Shown: positions 18,213-26,751 of the stretch, piece by piece
How positions within the stretch are numbered: the first letter of the stretch is position 1
Layout: each line of letters starts with the position of its first letter
NCBI GenBank assembly: GCA_963754065.1
Contig: CAVWFH010000028.1
Location: forward strand, 68,975 to 132,974
Source: JALORV01 sp963754065
Lineage (GTDB): Bacteria; Pseudomonadota; Gammaproteobacteria; Burkholderiales; Burkholderiaceae_F
Direction: 5' to 3'
DNA: 64,000 nucleotides
Translations under genes and position numbers: made by a program
Notes under the pieces: generated by a model
Databases searched by the model: none
What the model was told of the DNA's origin: nothing
Seen by the model: the letters and a program-made list of their open reading frames with translations, nothing else

Positions 18213-19532
18213 ATGAAGAATCTGAAACGGCGGGAGTTTCTGAAGACGTCGGCAGGCGTGGCGGCAGCCGCGGCCGGTCCGCTCATCTGGGTCAAGGATG
18301 CCGAGGCGCAGTGGAGCAACGCGCCGGAGAAAGGCGCCAAGCTGCGCGTCCTGCGCTGGAAGCGCTTCGTGCAGGGCGACGAGGATCAGTACCTGGCCAA
18401 CGTCAAGAAATTCTCGGAAAAGTACGGAATTGAAGTACGGGTCGACGCCGAGGGCTGGGAAGACGTACGACCGAAGGCGGCTGTGGCGGCCAATACCGGC
18501 GCCGGGCCGGACATCATCCTGTCGACCAACGATGACGCCAACCTGTATCCGGACAAGCTGGTCGACGTCAGCGACCTGTGCGCCTATCTCGGCAAGAAGT
18601 ACGGCGGCTTCTATCCGGTGTGCGACCCCTACCTCCGACCGGATGGCAAGAAGTGGATCGGCGTGCCGCTGGGTGTCGCGGGTGTGTGCATGGTGTACCG
18701 CATCAGTCACGTGAAGGCCGCGGGTTTCGACACGTTTCCGAAGGACACCGACGGCTTCCTGAAGCTGTGCAAGGCACTGAAGGAGAAAGGCACACCGCCC
18801 GGATTCGCGCTCGGCAATGCGACCGGCGACGGCAACACTTGGGCGCAGACGCTGTTGTGGGGATTCGGCGGCAAGGTTGTGGATGCGAACAACAAGGTCG
18901 TGATCGACAGCCCGGAAACCATCAAGGCGCTCGAATATTCCAAGGAGCTTTACTCGACTTTCGTGCCCGGCACGCTTTCGTGGCTGGACCCCAACAACAA
19001 CAAGGCATTCCTCGACGAGCAGATCTCGCTCACGAACAACGGCATCTCGATCTACTACGCCGCCAAGACCTCGAAGGACCCGAAGGTCGCAGCGCTGGCT
19101 GCAGACATCAACCACGCCAACATGCCGATCGGACCGATCGGCAAGCCGAGCGAGTTTCAGCTGTTCTTCAACCAGATGATCTTCAAGTACACGAAGTACC
19201 CGAAGGCGGCCAAGGAGTTCCTGCGCTTCATGATGGAGGCCGAGCAGATGGACCCGTGGGTGCAGGCGGCGATCGGCTACGTGACCCCGGCGCTGACCTA
19301 CTACGAGAAGAATCCGATCTGGACCGTCGACCCCAAGCACACGCCGTACCGCGATTCGATGAGGAACATGTGGCCGAGCGGACACGCCGGCAAGATGGGC
19401 TATGCGTCGGCGGGCGCACTGGCTGACTTCATCGTCGTCAACATGGTGGCCGAAGCCGCGTCGGGATCGAAGTCACCGAAGGAAGCCGCAGAGCGTGCGC
19501 AGAAGCGTGCCGAGCGGTACTACAAGGTCTGA
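18213..19532 (+). CDS. ABC transporter extracellular solute-binding protein (family 1)
   Basis: 439 residues. The N-terminus is a Tat signal, KRREFLKTSAGVAAAAAG, ending AEAQ, so the protein is exported folded to the periplasm. The mature chain has the family 1 sugar-binding layout: LRVLRWKRF, then GPDIILSTNDDANLYPDKLVD, and a C-terminal KSPKEAAERAQKRAERYYKV. The RBS AAGGAGACGTGC precedes the ATG. The ligand is likely a sugar, sugar acid or polyol, inferred from neighbours. Confidence 0.92.
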   Translation: MKNLKRREFLKTSAGVAAAAAGPLIWVKDAEAQWSNAPEKGAKLRVLRWKRFVQGDEDQYLANVKKFSEKYGIEVRVDAEGWEDVRPKAAVAANTGAGPDIILSTNDDANLYPDKLVDVSDLCAYLGKKYGGFYPVCDPYLRPDGKKWIGVPLGVAGVCMVYRISHVKAAGFDTFPKDTDGFLKLCKALKEKGTPPGFALGNATGDGNTWAQTLLWGFGGKVVDANNKVVIDSPETIKALEYSKELYSTFVPGTLSWLDPNNNKAFLDEQISLTNNGISIYYAAKTSKDPKVAALAADINHANMPIGPIGKPSEFQLFFNQMIFKYTKYPKAAKEFLRFMMEAEQMDPWVQAAIGYVTPALTYYEKNPIWTVDPKHTPYRDSMRNMWPSGHAGKMGYASAGALADFIVVNMVAEAASGSKSPKEAAERAQKRAERYYKV

Positions 19533-19538
19533 TGTTCC

Positions 19539-19603
19539 GGACGCGCCTGTGCGCGCCGGAGTGCCTTGCCGCGTTCAAGCGGCGCGCGCCCAGGCGCGCG
19601 TCC
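19539..19603 (+). other. Stem-loop cluster between binding-protein and permease genes
   Basis: GGACGCGCCTG (19539-19549) pairs with CAGGCGCGCGTCC (19591-19603), leaving a 2-base bulge. Inside is a second hairpin, GCCGC/GCGGC (19568-19583). There is no T tract. Such structures between a binding-protein gene and its permeases commonly stabilise the upstream message and lower downstream expression; that role is inferred. Confidence 0.5.
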
Positions 19604-19659
19604 GCTTAACGTGGCGCCGCGGCGTGCCGCACTCGCGCGCCTGCTTCTGAAGGGGAGTC

Positions 19660-20565
19660 GTGTTCTTGAACAAGCTGCTCGACAACCGCAACTTCCTGGG
19701 GCTCGTCTTCATGCTCCCGGCGGCGGTCGTGCTGCTGCTGTTCCTGACCTATCCGCTCGGCCTCGGCACCTGGCTCGGCTTCACCGACACCAAGATCGGG
19801 CGCGCCGGTGAATGGATCGGCCTGGAGAACTTCGAGTTCCTGTGGGGTGATGCCGTCACCCGGCTGTCGGTGTTCAATACGATTTTCTACACGGTCGTCG
19901 CCAGCATCATCAAGTTCGCGCTCGGCTTGTGGCTGGCGCTCTTGCTCAACAAGCACCTGCCGTTCAAGTCCTTCATCCGCGCGATCGTGCTGCTGCCATT
20001 CATCGTGCCGACCGCGCTGTCGGCCATCGCCTTCTGGTGGATCTACGACGCACAGTTCTCGATCATCAGCTGGACGCTCGTCAAGCTCGGATGGATCGAC
20101 CGCTACATTGATTTCCTCGGCGAACCCTGGCTCGCGCGCCTGTCGGTGATCGCGGCCAACATCTGGCGCGGCGTGCCGTTCGTCGCGATCTGCCTGCTGG
20201 CGGGTCTGCAGACGATCTCGCCCTCGTACTACGAGGCGGCCAGTCTCGATGGTGCTACCGACTGGCAGCAATTCCGCTTCGTGACGCTGCCGTTGCTGAC
20301 GCCGATTATCGCGGTGGTGATGACGTTCTCGGTGCTGTTCACCTTCACTGACTTCCAGCTCATCTATGTGCTGACGCGCGGCGGGCCGCTCAATTCAACC
20401 CATCTGATGGCGACCCTCAGCTTCCAGCGCGCGATTCCTGGCGGATCGCTGGGCGAAGGCGCCGCACTGGCTACCGCGATGGTGCCGTTTCTGATGGCGG
20501 CGATCCTGTTCAGCTACTTCGGACTGCAGCGACGCGCGTGGCAACAGGGAGGGCAGGATAAATGA
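19660..20565 (+). CDS. ABC transporter permease, MalF/UgpA type
   Basis: 301 residues with six hydrophobic segments. The EAA loop is YYEAASLDGATDWQQFRFVTLPLL, the docking site for the ATPase. The start is GTG at 19660, supported by a purine-rich GAAGGGGAG a few bases upstream; the first ATG in frame is inside the first membrane segment. The gene overlaps the next permease by ATGA. Confidence 0.9.
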   Translation: MFLNKLLDNRNFLGLVFMLPAAVVLLLFLTYPLGLGTWLGFTDTKIGRAGEWIGLENFEFLWGDAVTRLSVFNTIFYTVVASIIKFALGLWLALLLNKHLPFKSFIRAIVLLPFIVPTALSAIAFWWIYDAQFSIISWTLVKLGWIDRYIDFLGEPWLARLSVIAANIWRGVPFVAICLLAGLQTISPSYYEAASLDGATDWQQFRFVTLPLLTPIIAVVMTFSVLFTFTDFQLIYVLTRGGPLNSTHLMATLSFQRAIPGGSLGEGAALATAMVPFLMAAILFSYFGLQRRAWQQGGQDK

Positions 20566-21458
20566 GCGACGTGCCTCGCTCCGACGCGCCGCCGGTGACA
20601 GCCGACTCCCAGGGCATGAAGTATCTGGAGTCGACGCCTCACCGCCTCGCCACGGTGTACCTGCCGCTGGCTGTGTTCCTGTTCGTGCTGCTGTTTCCGT
20701 TCTACTGGATGACAATCACCGCGTTCAAGCCGAACGAGGAACTGCTGTCGCGCGAAGGCAATCCGTTCTGGGTGATCAACCCGACGCTGGCGCACATCAA
20801 GAAGCTGCTGTTCGACACCGCCTATCCGGACTGGCTGTGGAACACGATCCTCGTATCGGTCGTCTCGACGCTGCTGTCACTGTTCTGCAGCGTGCTGGCA
20901 GCCTACGCGATCGAGCGTCTGAGGTTCCGCGGTTCGCGCTATGTCGGCATGAGCATTTTCCTGGCGTACCTGGTGCCGCCTTCCATTCTTTTCATTCCGC
21001 TGGCGGCGATCATCTTCAAGTTCCAGCTGTTCGATACGCGGCTCGCGCTGATCCTGACCTATCCGACTTTCCTGATCCCGTTCTGCACCTGGCTGCTGAT
21101 GGGCTACTTCCGCTCGATCCCCTTCGAACTCGAAGAGTGTGCGCTGATAGACGGCGCCAGCCGCCTGCAGATCCTGGTGAAGATCATTCTGCCGCTGGCG
21201 GTGCCGGGGCTGATCTCGGCGGGCATCTTTGCGTTCACGCTGTCGTGGAACGAATTCATCTATGCACTGACGTTCGTCTCGTCGTCGGAGGTCAAGACCG
21301 TTCCCGTCGGCGTCATCACCGAACTGGTCGAGGGCGACGTGTATCACTGGGGCGCCTTGATGGCGGGCGCGTTGTTCGGGTCCCTTCCGGTCGCGATCCT
21401 GTATTCATTCTTCGTCGAACACTATGTGTCGGGAATGACGGGCGCGGTCAAGGAGTGA
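20562..21458 (+). CDS. ABC transporter permease, MalG/UgpE type
   Basis: 298 residues with six hydrophobic segments. The EAA loop is ELEECALIDGASRLQILVKIILPLAVPG, typical of the second carbohydrate permease. The N-terminal ~40 residues are cytosolic and polar. The start overlaps the stop of the first permease (ATGA). It completes the importer with genes at 17094, 18213 and 19660. Confidence 0.9.
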   Translation: MSDVPRSDAPPVTADSQGMKYLESTPHRLATVYLPLAVFLFVLLFPFYWMTITAFKPNEELLSREGNPFWVINPTLAHIKKLLFDTAYPDWLWNTILVSVVSTLLSLFCSVLAAYAIERLRFRGSRYVGMSIFLAYLVPPSILFIPLAAIIFKFQLFDTRLALILTYPTFLIPFCTWLLMGYFRSIPFELEECALIDGASRLQILVKIILPLAVPGLISAGIFAFTLSWNEFIYALTFVSSSEVKTVPVGVITELVEGDVYHWGALMAGALFGSLPVAILYSFFVEHYVSGMTGAVKE

Positions 21459-21589
21459 CGTCCCGCTCCCGCGGCCGAGTGGCGACTGCTACGCTCGAAA
21501 CACACAATGCCTGAGCATCGAGCACAGCTCGGGCGTCGGGCGCCCTCCAGATGGCGACCTGCCAAACACGGCCGACCAGGATGACCCGC

Positions 21590-22528
21590 ATGACCACTGC
21601 CGCCGGATCGAACGTCGTTTCACTGATCGGCGCGCCGACCGACATCGGTGCCAGCGTGCGCGGCGCGAGCATGGGTCCCGAAGCGCTGCGCGTCGCGCAG
21701 ATCAAGCCGGCGTTGGAACGGCATGGGCTCGAGGTCATCGACCACGGCAACCTCAACGGGCCGCCCAATCCGTGGCTGCCGCCGGTCGACGGCTATCGTC
21801 ATCTCGATGAAGTGATCGTGTGGAACCAGCTGGTGCATGAGGCCGTCGGGGCCGAATTGGCGTCCGGCCACCTGCCGATCCTGCTGGGGGGCGACCATTG
21901 CCTGGCGATCGGTTCGATCAGCGCCGTGGCGCGCCATTGCCGCGAGCGGGGCAAGCGCCTGCGGGTCCTCTGGCTCGATGCCCACGCGGACTTCAACACC
22001 AACGCGTTGACGCCGAGCGGCAACGTGCACGGCATGCCGGTGGCGTGCCTGTGCGGTCAGGGCCCGCCTCCACTGGTGGCAATCGGTGGGGCGGTGCCTG
22101 CCATCGATCCGCGCTGGATCAGGCAGATCGGTATCCGCAGTGTCGATGCCGGCGAAAAGCACTTCGTGCACGAGGTCGGCCTCGAGGTCTTCGATATGCG
22201 CTTCATCGACGAACTCGGCATGCGTCATGCGATGGAACTGGCGCTGGCCACGATGGATCCGGGCACGCATCTGCATGTCAGCTTCGACGTCGACTTCCTC
22301 GATCCGGAGATCGCGCCGGGTGTCGGCACCACGGTGCCGGGCGGGCCGACCTACCGCGAGGCGCAACTGTGCATGGAGATGATCGCCGACAGCGGGCGCC
22401 TGGGTTCACTCGACATCATGGAACTGAATCCCGCGCTGGATGTGCGTAACAAGACTGCACTGCTGACCGTCGACCTGATCGAAAGCCTGTTCGGCAAGAG
22501 CACGCTGATGCGACAGCCATCGCGCTGA
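21590..22528 (+). CDS. rocF: Arginase family ureohydrolase
   Basis: 312 residues. The binuclear manganese ligands are visible: His in GGDHCLAIGS, DAHAD in WLDAHADFNT and DVD in SFDVDFLDPEIAPG, plus the late Glu in MELNPALD. NT and GNVHGMP motifs place it nearer arginase than agmatinase. It would hydrolyse L-arginine to ornithine and urea. ATG 21590 is chosen over 21581 because AGGATG then has normal spacing. It is 131 bases after the second permease gene and could be co-transcribed with the ABC operon or have its own promoter. The exact guanidino substrate is not certain. Confidence 0.85.
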   Translation: MTTAAGSNVVSLIGAPTDIGASVRGASMGPEALRVAQIKPALERHGLEVIDHGNLNGPPNPWLPPVDGYRHLDEVIVWNQLVHEAVGAELASGHLPILLGGDHCLAIGSISAVARHCRERGKRLRVLWLDAHADFNTNALTPSGNVHGMPVACLCGQGPPPLVAIGGAVPAIDPRWIRQIGIRSVDAGEKHFVHEVGLEVFDMRFIDELGMRHAMELALATMDPGTHLHVSFDVDFLDPEIAPGVGTTVPGGPTYREAQLCMEMIADSGRLGSLDIMELNPALDVRNKTALLTVDLIESLFGKSTLMRQPSR

Positions 22529-22565
22529 GGTAAGAGGCCCCGCCGGGTATGACAGGCCGTGCAGC

Positions 22566-22595
22566 GTCCAGCGCATCCGGATGGGTGCGCCGGAC
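22566..22595 (+). terminator. Terminator-like hairpin after arginase
   Basis: GTCC-a-GCGCATCC, loop GGAT, GGGTGCGC-c-GGAC forms a 12-bp stem with one mismatch and one G-T pair. No T tract follows, so it may instead help rho-dependent ending or protect the 3' end. Confidence 0.4.
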
Positions 22596-22719
22596 AGCGG
22601 CTCGCGTTGAGATTACGATGCGTGCGCCGCATCGGACCGTAAGATTTCCGGTTCGGCGCGGGTGAGTGTAGAGGGGCCGGTACGACCGGTATTTGATGAA
22701 TCCTGATCGGAAAATAGAC

Positions 22720-23325
22720 ATGAACAAATTGAGCATTGCTGCCGCCGCGATCCTGGCGGCCCTGGCCGCCCCGGTCCTGGCGCAGGCCCCGAGTGGCGGC
22801 GTCGTGATGAAGGAGAGCGAGCCCGGCAAGGTCGCGGTCGCCGAGGCGATTCGCGTATCGGCCAGCGTCGAGGCCGTCGACAAAGCGAGTCGCATGGTCA
22901 CGCTGAAGGGGCCGGAGGGCAACGTCTTCGCTGTGCACGCCGGCCCGGAGGTCAAGAACTTCGACCAGATCAAGGTCGGCGACTTCGTCGTCGTCCGCTA
23001 CGTCGAGGCCTTGTCGCTGGAACTGAAGAAGGGCGGCGGGGGCATTCGCGAGCGCGTCGAAAGCGAAGGCGCTTCGGCCGCGAAGCCGGGTGAGCGCCCG
23101 GGCGCGGCAGCAACACGCCAGGTGACCGTCGTGGCGGATGTCATCGCCGTCGATGCCAAGAAGCAGAGCGTGCGGTTGCGTGGACCGAAGCGGACAGTCG
23201 ATCTCAAGGTTCGGGATCCGGAGCAGTTCAAGCTGATCAAGGTTGGCGACCAGATCGAAGCACGCTTCACCGAAGCGGTTGCGCTCTCGGTTGAACCGGC
23301 GCCGAAGCCTGCGGCGAAGAAGTAA
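22720..23325 (+). CDS. Exported protein with two copies of a ~60-residue repeat
   Basis: 201 residues. The signal peptide LSIAAAAILAALAAPVLAQA predicts periplasmic export. The mature chain is an internal duplication. Copy 1 (about 46-105) reads VSASVEAVDKASRMVTLKG ... QIKVGDFVVVRYVEALSLEL; copy 2 (about 138-195) reads VVADVIAVDAKKQSVRLRG ... LIKVGDQIEARFTEAVALSV. The copies share the same beta-rich pattern with a conserved IKVGD turn, joined by a charged linker. I do not recognise a named family; it looks like a small OB/barrel-like fold in tandem. ATG 22720 gives a clean signal peptide. It is monocistronic, followed by a strong hairpin. Confidence 0.75.
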   Translation: MNKLSIAAAAILAALAAPVLAQAPSGGVVMKESEPGKVAVAEAIRVSASVEAVDKASRMVTLKGPEGNVFAVHAGPEVKNFDQIKVGDFVVVRYVEALSLELKKGGGGIRERVESEGASAAKPGERPGAAATRQVTVVADVIAVDAKKQSVRLRGPKRTVDLKVRDPEQFKLIKVGDQIEARFTEAVALSVEPAPKPAAKK

Positions 23326-23334
23326 TCCCCGGAA

Positions 23335-23369
23335 CGCAGCAGCGGCAGGCCGGGCCTGTCGCTGCTGCG
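23335..23369 (+). terminator. Strong terminator-like hairpin
   Basis: A 15-bp stem, with arms CGCAGCAGCGGCAGG and CCTGTCGCTGCTGCG (one G-T pair) and a 5-base loop, starts 9 bases after the stop of the exported two-repeat protein. No T tract follows. Confidence 0.55.
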
Positions 23370-23911
23370 CCGGTACACGCCTCGTTCTGCCGCTCGCAGG
23401 CACGGGGTCGAGTAGATCGCGCGGACAGGCATGGGGCCGAGTCAGTTGCAGCCTCGACGCCTTACTGCCGTCCCCGACTCGTCAACGGCGCAATCGCTCA
23501 CTGCGCGGGCGACCTGCGCCTCCTCCTCGCCCGCCACTTCGTGTTCAGTCACCGACGGCACCCGCCGTCTCCGCGCGGCGGTGGCTGCCTGACGCCCACC
23601 GCATCTGCGACGACCGACTCTGGTCACCGCGCCTGCGCCGGCGGTAACGCCGGACGACGCCGGCCCGTTAGCGGACCGCGGTTGCGCTCGGCCGAACGAG
23701 ATATGCCGTTTGGCAAATGGCGGTGTCGGGAGTTCGTCAACACAATTTGCGCCGCGAAGCGGAGTTGTCGGTGCGTCGGACGCACTGACATCAGGCCGCT
23801 CGCGAGCGACGCGGGCCGATACTGCCGCTTGACCCTTACGGTGTCGGAGCGGGACCGGAAAGCTTCCCCCTGCGTTCCAGCAGACGACGGAGCAGGAAAG
23901 GCAGGGGTCCC
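23370..23911. other. 542-base gap with no supported gene
   Basis: The frames here are short, antisense or lack any recognisable family. The DNA is slightly less biased than coding neighbours between 23700 and 23760 (GTTTGGCAAATGGC). I see no clear promoter pair for the downstream peroxidase gene, though TTGACC occurs at 23829-23834. Confidence 0.4.
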
Positions 23912-25957
23912 ATGTTCAGAACTTCCAGGCAGCGGATGGTCGTGGTCGCGCTGGTTTCAGTGTCGGCGCTCGGCTCCAGTCAGACGGCGCACTCCGCGCA
24001 GGGCGAGCGCGAAGGAACCTGCGCCAATGCGGCGACCCTTTTCCCCGACAACAATCCGGGTCCGGGCTCGCTCAAGCAAATCGCCGTACCCGAGCCGACC
24101 GATCTCGGTCTCTATGTGCGCGATCGCGCCGCGGCCATCGTGCTCGGCAAGGCGCTCTTCTGGGACATGCAGGTCGGCAGCGACGGCATCGTCGCGTGCG
24201 CGAGCTGCCACTTTCGCGCCGGCGCTGATCCTCGCTCGATCAACCAGTTGAATCCTGGAGGTCAGGACAATCCGCGCCAGATCGTCGACCTCGGCATCAA
24301 CCGCCGGCTGCGGGCAGCGGATTTTCCACTGCGCCAATTGGCCGATCCGGCGGACCGCCGTTCAGCCGTCCTGCGCGACAGCGACGATGTCGTCTCCTCC
24401 GCCGGCGTCAAGCTCAGTCGCTTCGTCGGCGTCCGACCGGGCGCGGACGAGGACATCGTGCAAGTCGTTGCCGACCCGGTCTTCAATCTGGCCGGCCTCA
24501 ACACGCGCCGCGCGGAACCTCGCAATACGCCGACCGTGATCAATGCCGCCTACAACCGTCGCCAGTTCTGGGATGCCCGAGCTTCGAACCTGTTCAACGG
24601 GGTGAGCCCATTTGGTGCCGGCGACGCCGATGCGCGGGTGCTCGTCGCCACGGCTCGCGGCAAGATCCGGCCGATCAGGATCCGCATCGACAATGCCGGC
24701 CTTGCGTCGCAGGCAGTCGGCCCGCCGCTCAGCGATCGCGAGATGGGTTCGCTCGACCGCAAGTTTCGCGACATCGGCAAGCGGCTCGCCTCGGCGCGGC
24801 CACTTCGCAAGCAGCGCGTGGCCGCGGACGACAGCGTCCTCGGGCGGCATGCCCGCACGGCGGCCGACGCGCACCGTGACGAATTCAGCGACCGCGGACT
24901 CGACACCACATACCGCGCGCTGGTCGAGGCCGCGTTTCACGCGCGCTGGTGGCAGGCCGACGAGATCGTCGTCGTGCTCCCCGACGGACGAATCGAGTTC
25001 GTTGCGACTCCCCGTCGGCCGTTGCGTGCCAACGAGTACACGATGCTGGAGTACAACTTTTCCCTGTTCTTCGGGCTGGCCATGCAACTCTACGAGATGA
25101 CCCTGATCTCGGACGATGCGCCGGTCGACCGGCACTTCGAGGGCAGACCACGCGCCATGACGGCCAAGCAGTTGCGCGGCATGGAAGTGTTCACCGGCGA
25201 TGCGGCCTGCGCCGCCTGTCATTCAGGCGCCGAGACGACGGACAACTCGGTTCGCATCCTGATGGGCACGATCGTCGATGGCGTCAAGCAACCCGCCGAG
25301 GTGGTCGAGCGCATGTTCAACGGCAACTGCGAGGTCGTGGCGTACGACCAGGGCGTCTACAACCTTGGCGTACGGCCCTTTGAAGAGGACATCGGCATCG
25401 GCGGCAAGGACCCCTTCGGCAACCCGCTCGCGTTCATCAGCCTGCTGACGTCGTCACCGACGTCGATTCCGAGCAAGGAACTGCTGACACTGCCGATTCC
25501 CAACATCGCGAACCCGCCGATCAGCGCAGCCGATCGCGCGCTGACGACCGGAGCGTTCAAGGTGCCCACCTTGCGCAACCTGGCGCTGACTGCGCCGTAC
25601 TTCCACAACGGCGGCCAGGCGACGATCCGGCAGGCGGTCGAGTTCTACAACCGCGGCGGCGATTTTCGTGAACACAACGCCGCGTTCGTCGACTTCGAGG
25701 TCGGCAAGCTCAATCTGACGGAACAGCAGATAGACGACCTGGTCGAGTTCCTGACGATGGCGCTGACCGATCCGCGCGTCGTGCGGCAGAGTGCGCCATT
25801 CGACCACCCGCAACTCTTCGTTCCCAATGGGCACGAAACGCGTGGCGGTGCACCGGTGGTCGACCGGGATGGAACGGCGAGTGACCTGATGCTGGAAATA
25901 CCGGCGGTCGGTCGCCACGGCGGTCCGCTACCGGCGGGCTTCCTCGAAGGCGGCTGA
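23912..25957 (+). CDS. Di-heme cytochrome c peroxidase / MauG-like protein
   Basis: 681 residues with a signal peptide ending near residue 28. The first heme site is CASCH at 96-100, after LGKALFWDMQVGSDG; the second is CAACH near 432, followed by SGAET. The late FKVPTLRNLALTAPYFHNGG is the conserved peroxidase C-terminal block with a His ligand. It would reduce peroxide or carry out radical-type oxidation in the periplasm using two c-type hemes. The spacing between hemes (about 335 residues) is far more than in the ~350-residue CcpA type, so it belongs to the long MauG-like group. It is convergent with the SDR at 25980. Confidence 0.88.
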   Translation: MFRTSRQRMVVVALVSVSALGSSQTAHSAQGEREGTCANAATLFPDNNPGPGSLKQIAVPEPTDLGLYVRDRAAAIVLGKALFWDMQVGSDGIVACASCHFRAGADPRSINQLNPGGQDNPRQIVDLGINRRLRAADFPLRQLADPADRRSAVLRDSDDVVSSAGVKLSRFVGVRPGADEDIVQVVADPVFNLAGLNTRRAEPRNTPTVINAAYNRRQFWDARASNLFNGVSPFGAGDADARVLVATARGKIRPIRIRIDNAGLASQAVGPPLSDREMGSLDRKFRDIGKRLASARPLRKQRVAADDSVLGRHARTAADAHRDEFSDRGLDTTYRALVEAAFHARWWQADEIVVVLPDGRIEFVATPRRPLRANEYTMLEYNFSLFFGLAMQLYEMTLISDDAPVDRHFEGRPRAMTAKQLRGMEVFTGDAACAACHSGAETTDNSVRILMGTIVDGVKQPAEVVERMFNGNCEVVAYDQGVYNLGVRPFEEDIGIGGKDPFGNPLAFISLLTSSPTSIPSKELLTLPIPNIANPPISAADRALTTGAFKVPTLRNLALTAPYFHNGGQATIRQAVEFYNRGGDFREHNAAFVDFEVGKLNLTEQQIDDLVEFLTMALTDPRVVRQSAPFDHPQLFVPNGHETRGGAPVVDRDGTASDLMLEIPAVGRHGGPLPAGFLEGG

Positions 25958-25979
25958 ACCGGAGCAGCGCGCGCGACCA

Positions 25980-26744
25980 CTATGGCATCAGCTGCCCACC
26001 GTTGATTTCGAGGATCTGCCCGGTGACGTAGCTACTCAGCACATCGGATGCGAGGTACAGGTAGGCGCCGACGCAGTCATCGGCATTGCCCAGCCGGCCC
26101 ATCGGCACCGCAGCGCGGAAGGATTCCATTTGCGTTGCGCTGGTATGGCGCGCCTGCAGCGGCGTGACGATGACGCCCGGCGCGACACCGTTGACGCGGA
26201 TGTTCTCCTGCGCGAGTTCCTTCGCCAGGCCGCGCGTGAAGGTGCTGACGAACGCCTTGGAACTCGCGTACAGAACCGAACCCGGGCCGCCGCCGTTGCG
26301 TGCTGCGATCGACGTCGTATTGATGATGTTGCCGTGCCCCTGCGCGCGAAAGTGCGGAATCGCGGCTCGACTGGTCGTGACGACCGAACGCACGTTGAGG
26401 TCGACGACGGCATCGAAGAACTCCTCGGTGCTGTCGGCGATCGGGCACCGGCGCACGAGGTCGCCAACGTTGTTGATCAGCACATCGAGCCGGCCGCAGC
26501 GGTCCACCGCAGCTTGCACCAGGCTGACCATCTGCTCGGGTCGCGTGGCGTCAGCGCGGAGTGCATAGGCGTGGCCGCCGTCAGACTCGATCGCCGCCAC
26601 GACCGCGCGCGCGGCGGCTTCGCTCGCGTGATAGTGGACGATGACCGAGCTGCCTGCGGCGCCGAAGGCCTGTGCCACAGCGGCACCGATGCCGGTGCTG
26701 GCTCCCGTGACAAGTACCGCCTTGCCTTTCAGGTCGGGAATCAT
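25980..26744 (-). CDS. Short-chain dehydrogenase/reductase (locus B, distal)
   Basis: 254 residues, classical SDR: TGASTGIGAA loop, NNVGDL, catalytic YASSK, and a C-terminal YVTGQILEINGG. Last gene of the minus-strand locus B operon, 7 bases after the 2-hydroxyacid dehydrogenase. It likely oxidises a sugar or sugar-acid intermediate; the substrate is unknown. After beta-2 the HYHAS segment lacks an acidic residue, which points to NADP rather than NAD; this is an inference. Confidence 0.86.
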   Translation of the reverse strand: MIPDLKGKAVLVTGASTGIGAAVAQAFGAAGSSVIVHYHASEAAARAVVAAIESDGGHAYALRADATRPEQMVSLVQAAVDRCGRLDVLINNVGDLVRRCPIADSTEEFFDAVVDLNVRSVVTTSRAAIPHFRAQGHGNIINTTSIAARNGGGPGSVLYASSKAFVSTFTRGLAKELAQENIRVNGVAPGVIVTPLQARHTSATQMESFRAAVPMGRLGNADDCVGAYLYLASDVLSSYVTGQILEINGGQLMP

Positions 26745-26751
26745 CTTCTCC

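Noticed and set aside
16605..19385. 926-codon minus-strand frame opposite the ABC transporter genes
   Set aside because: Its sequence is a reverse-strand shadow of well-conserved ATPase and binding-protein genes.
22677..22689. CCGGT-ACG-ACCGG palindrome as a third GntR operator
   Set aside because: It lacks the TGGTCnGACCA core and the CTTGACC flank; probably a chance GC palindrome.
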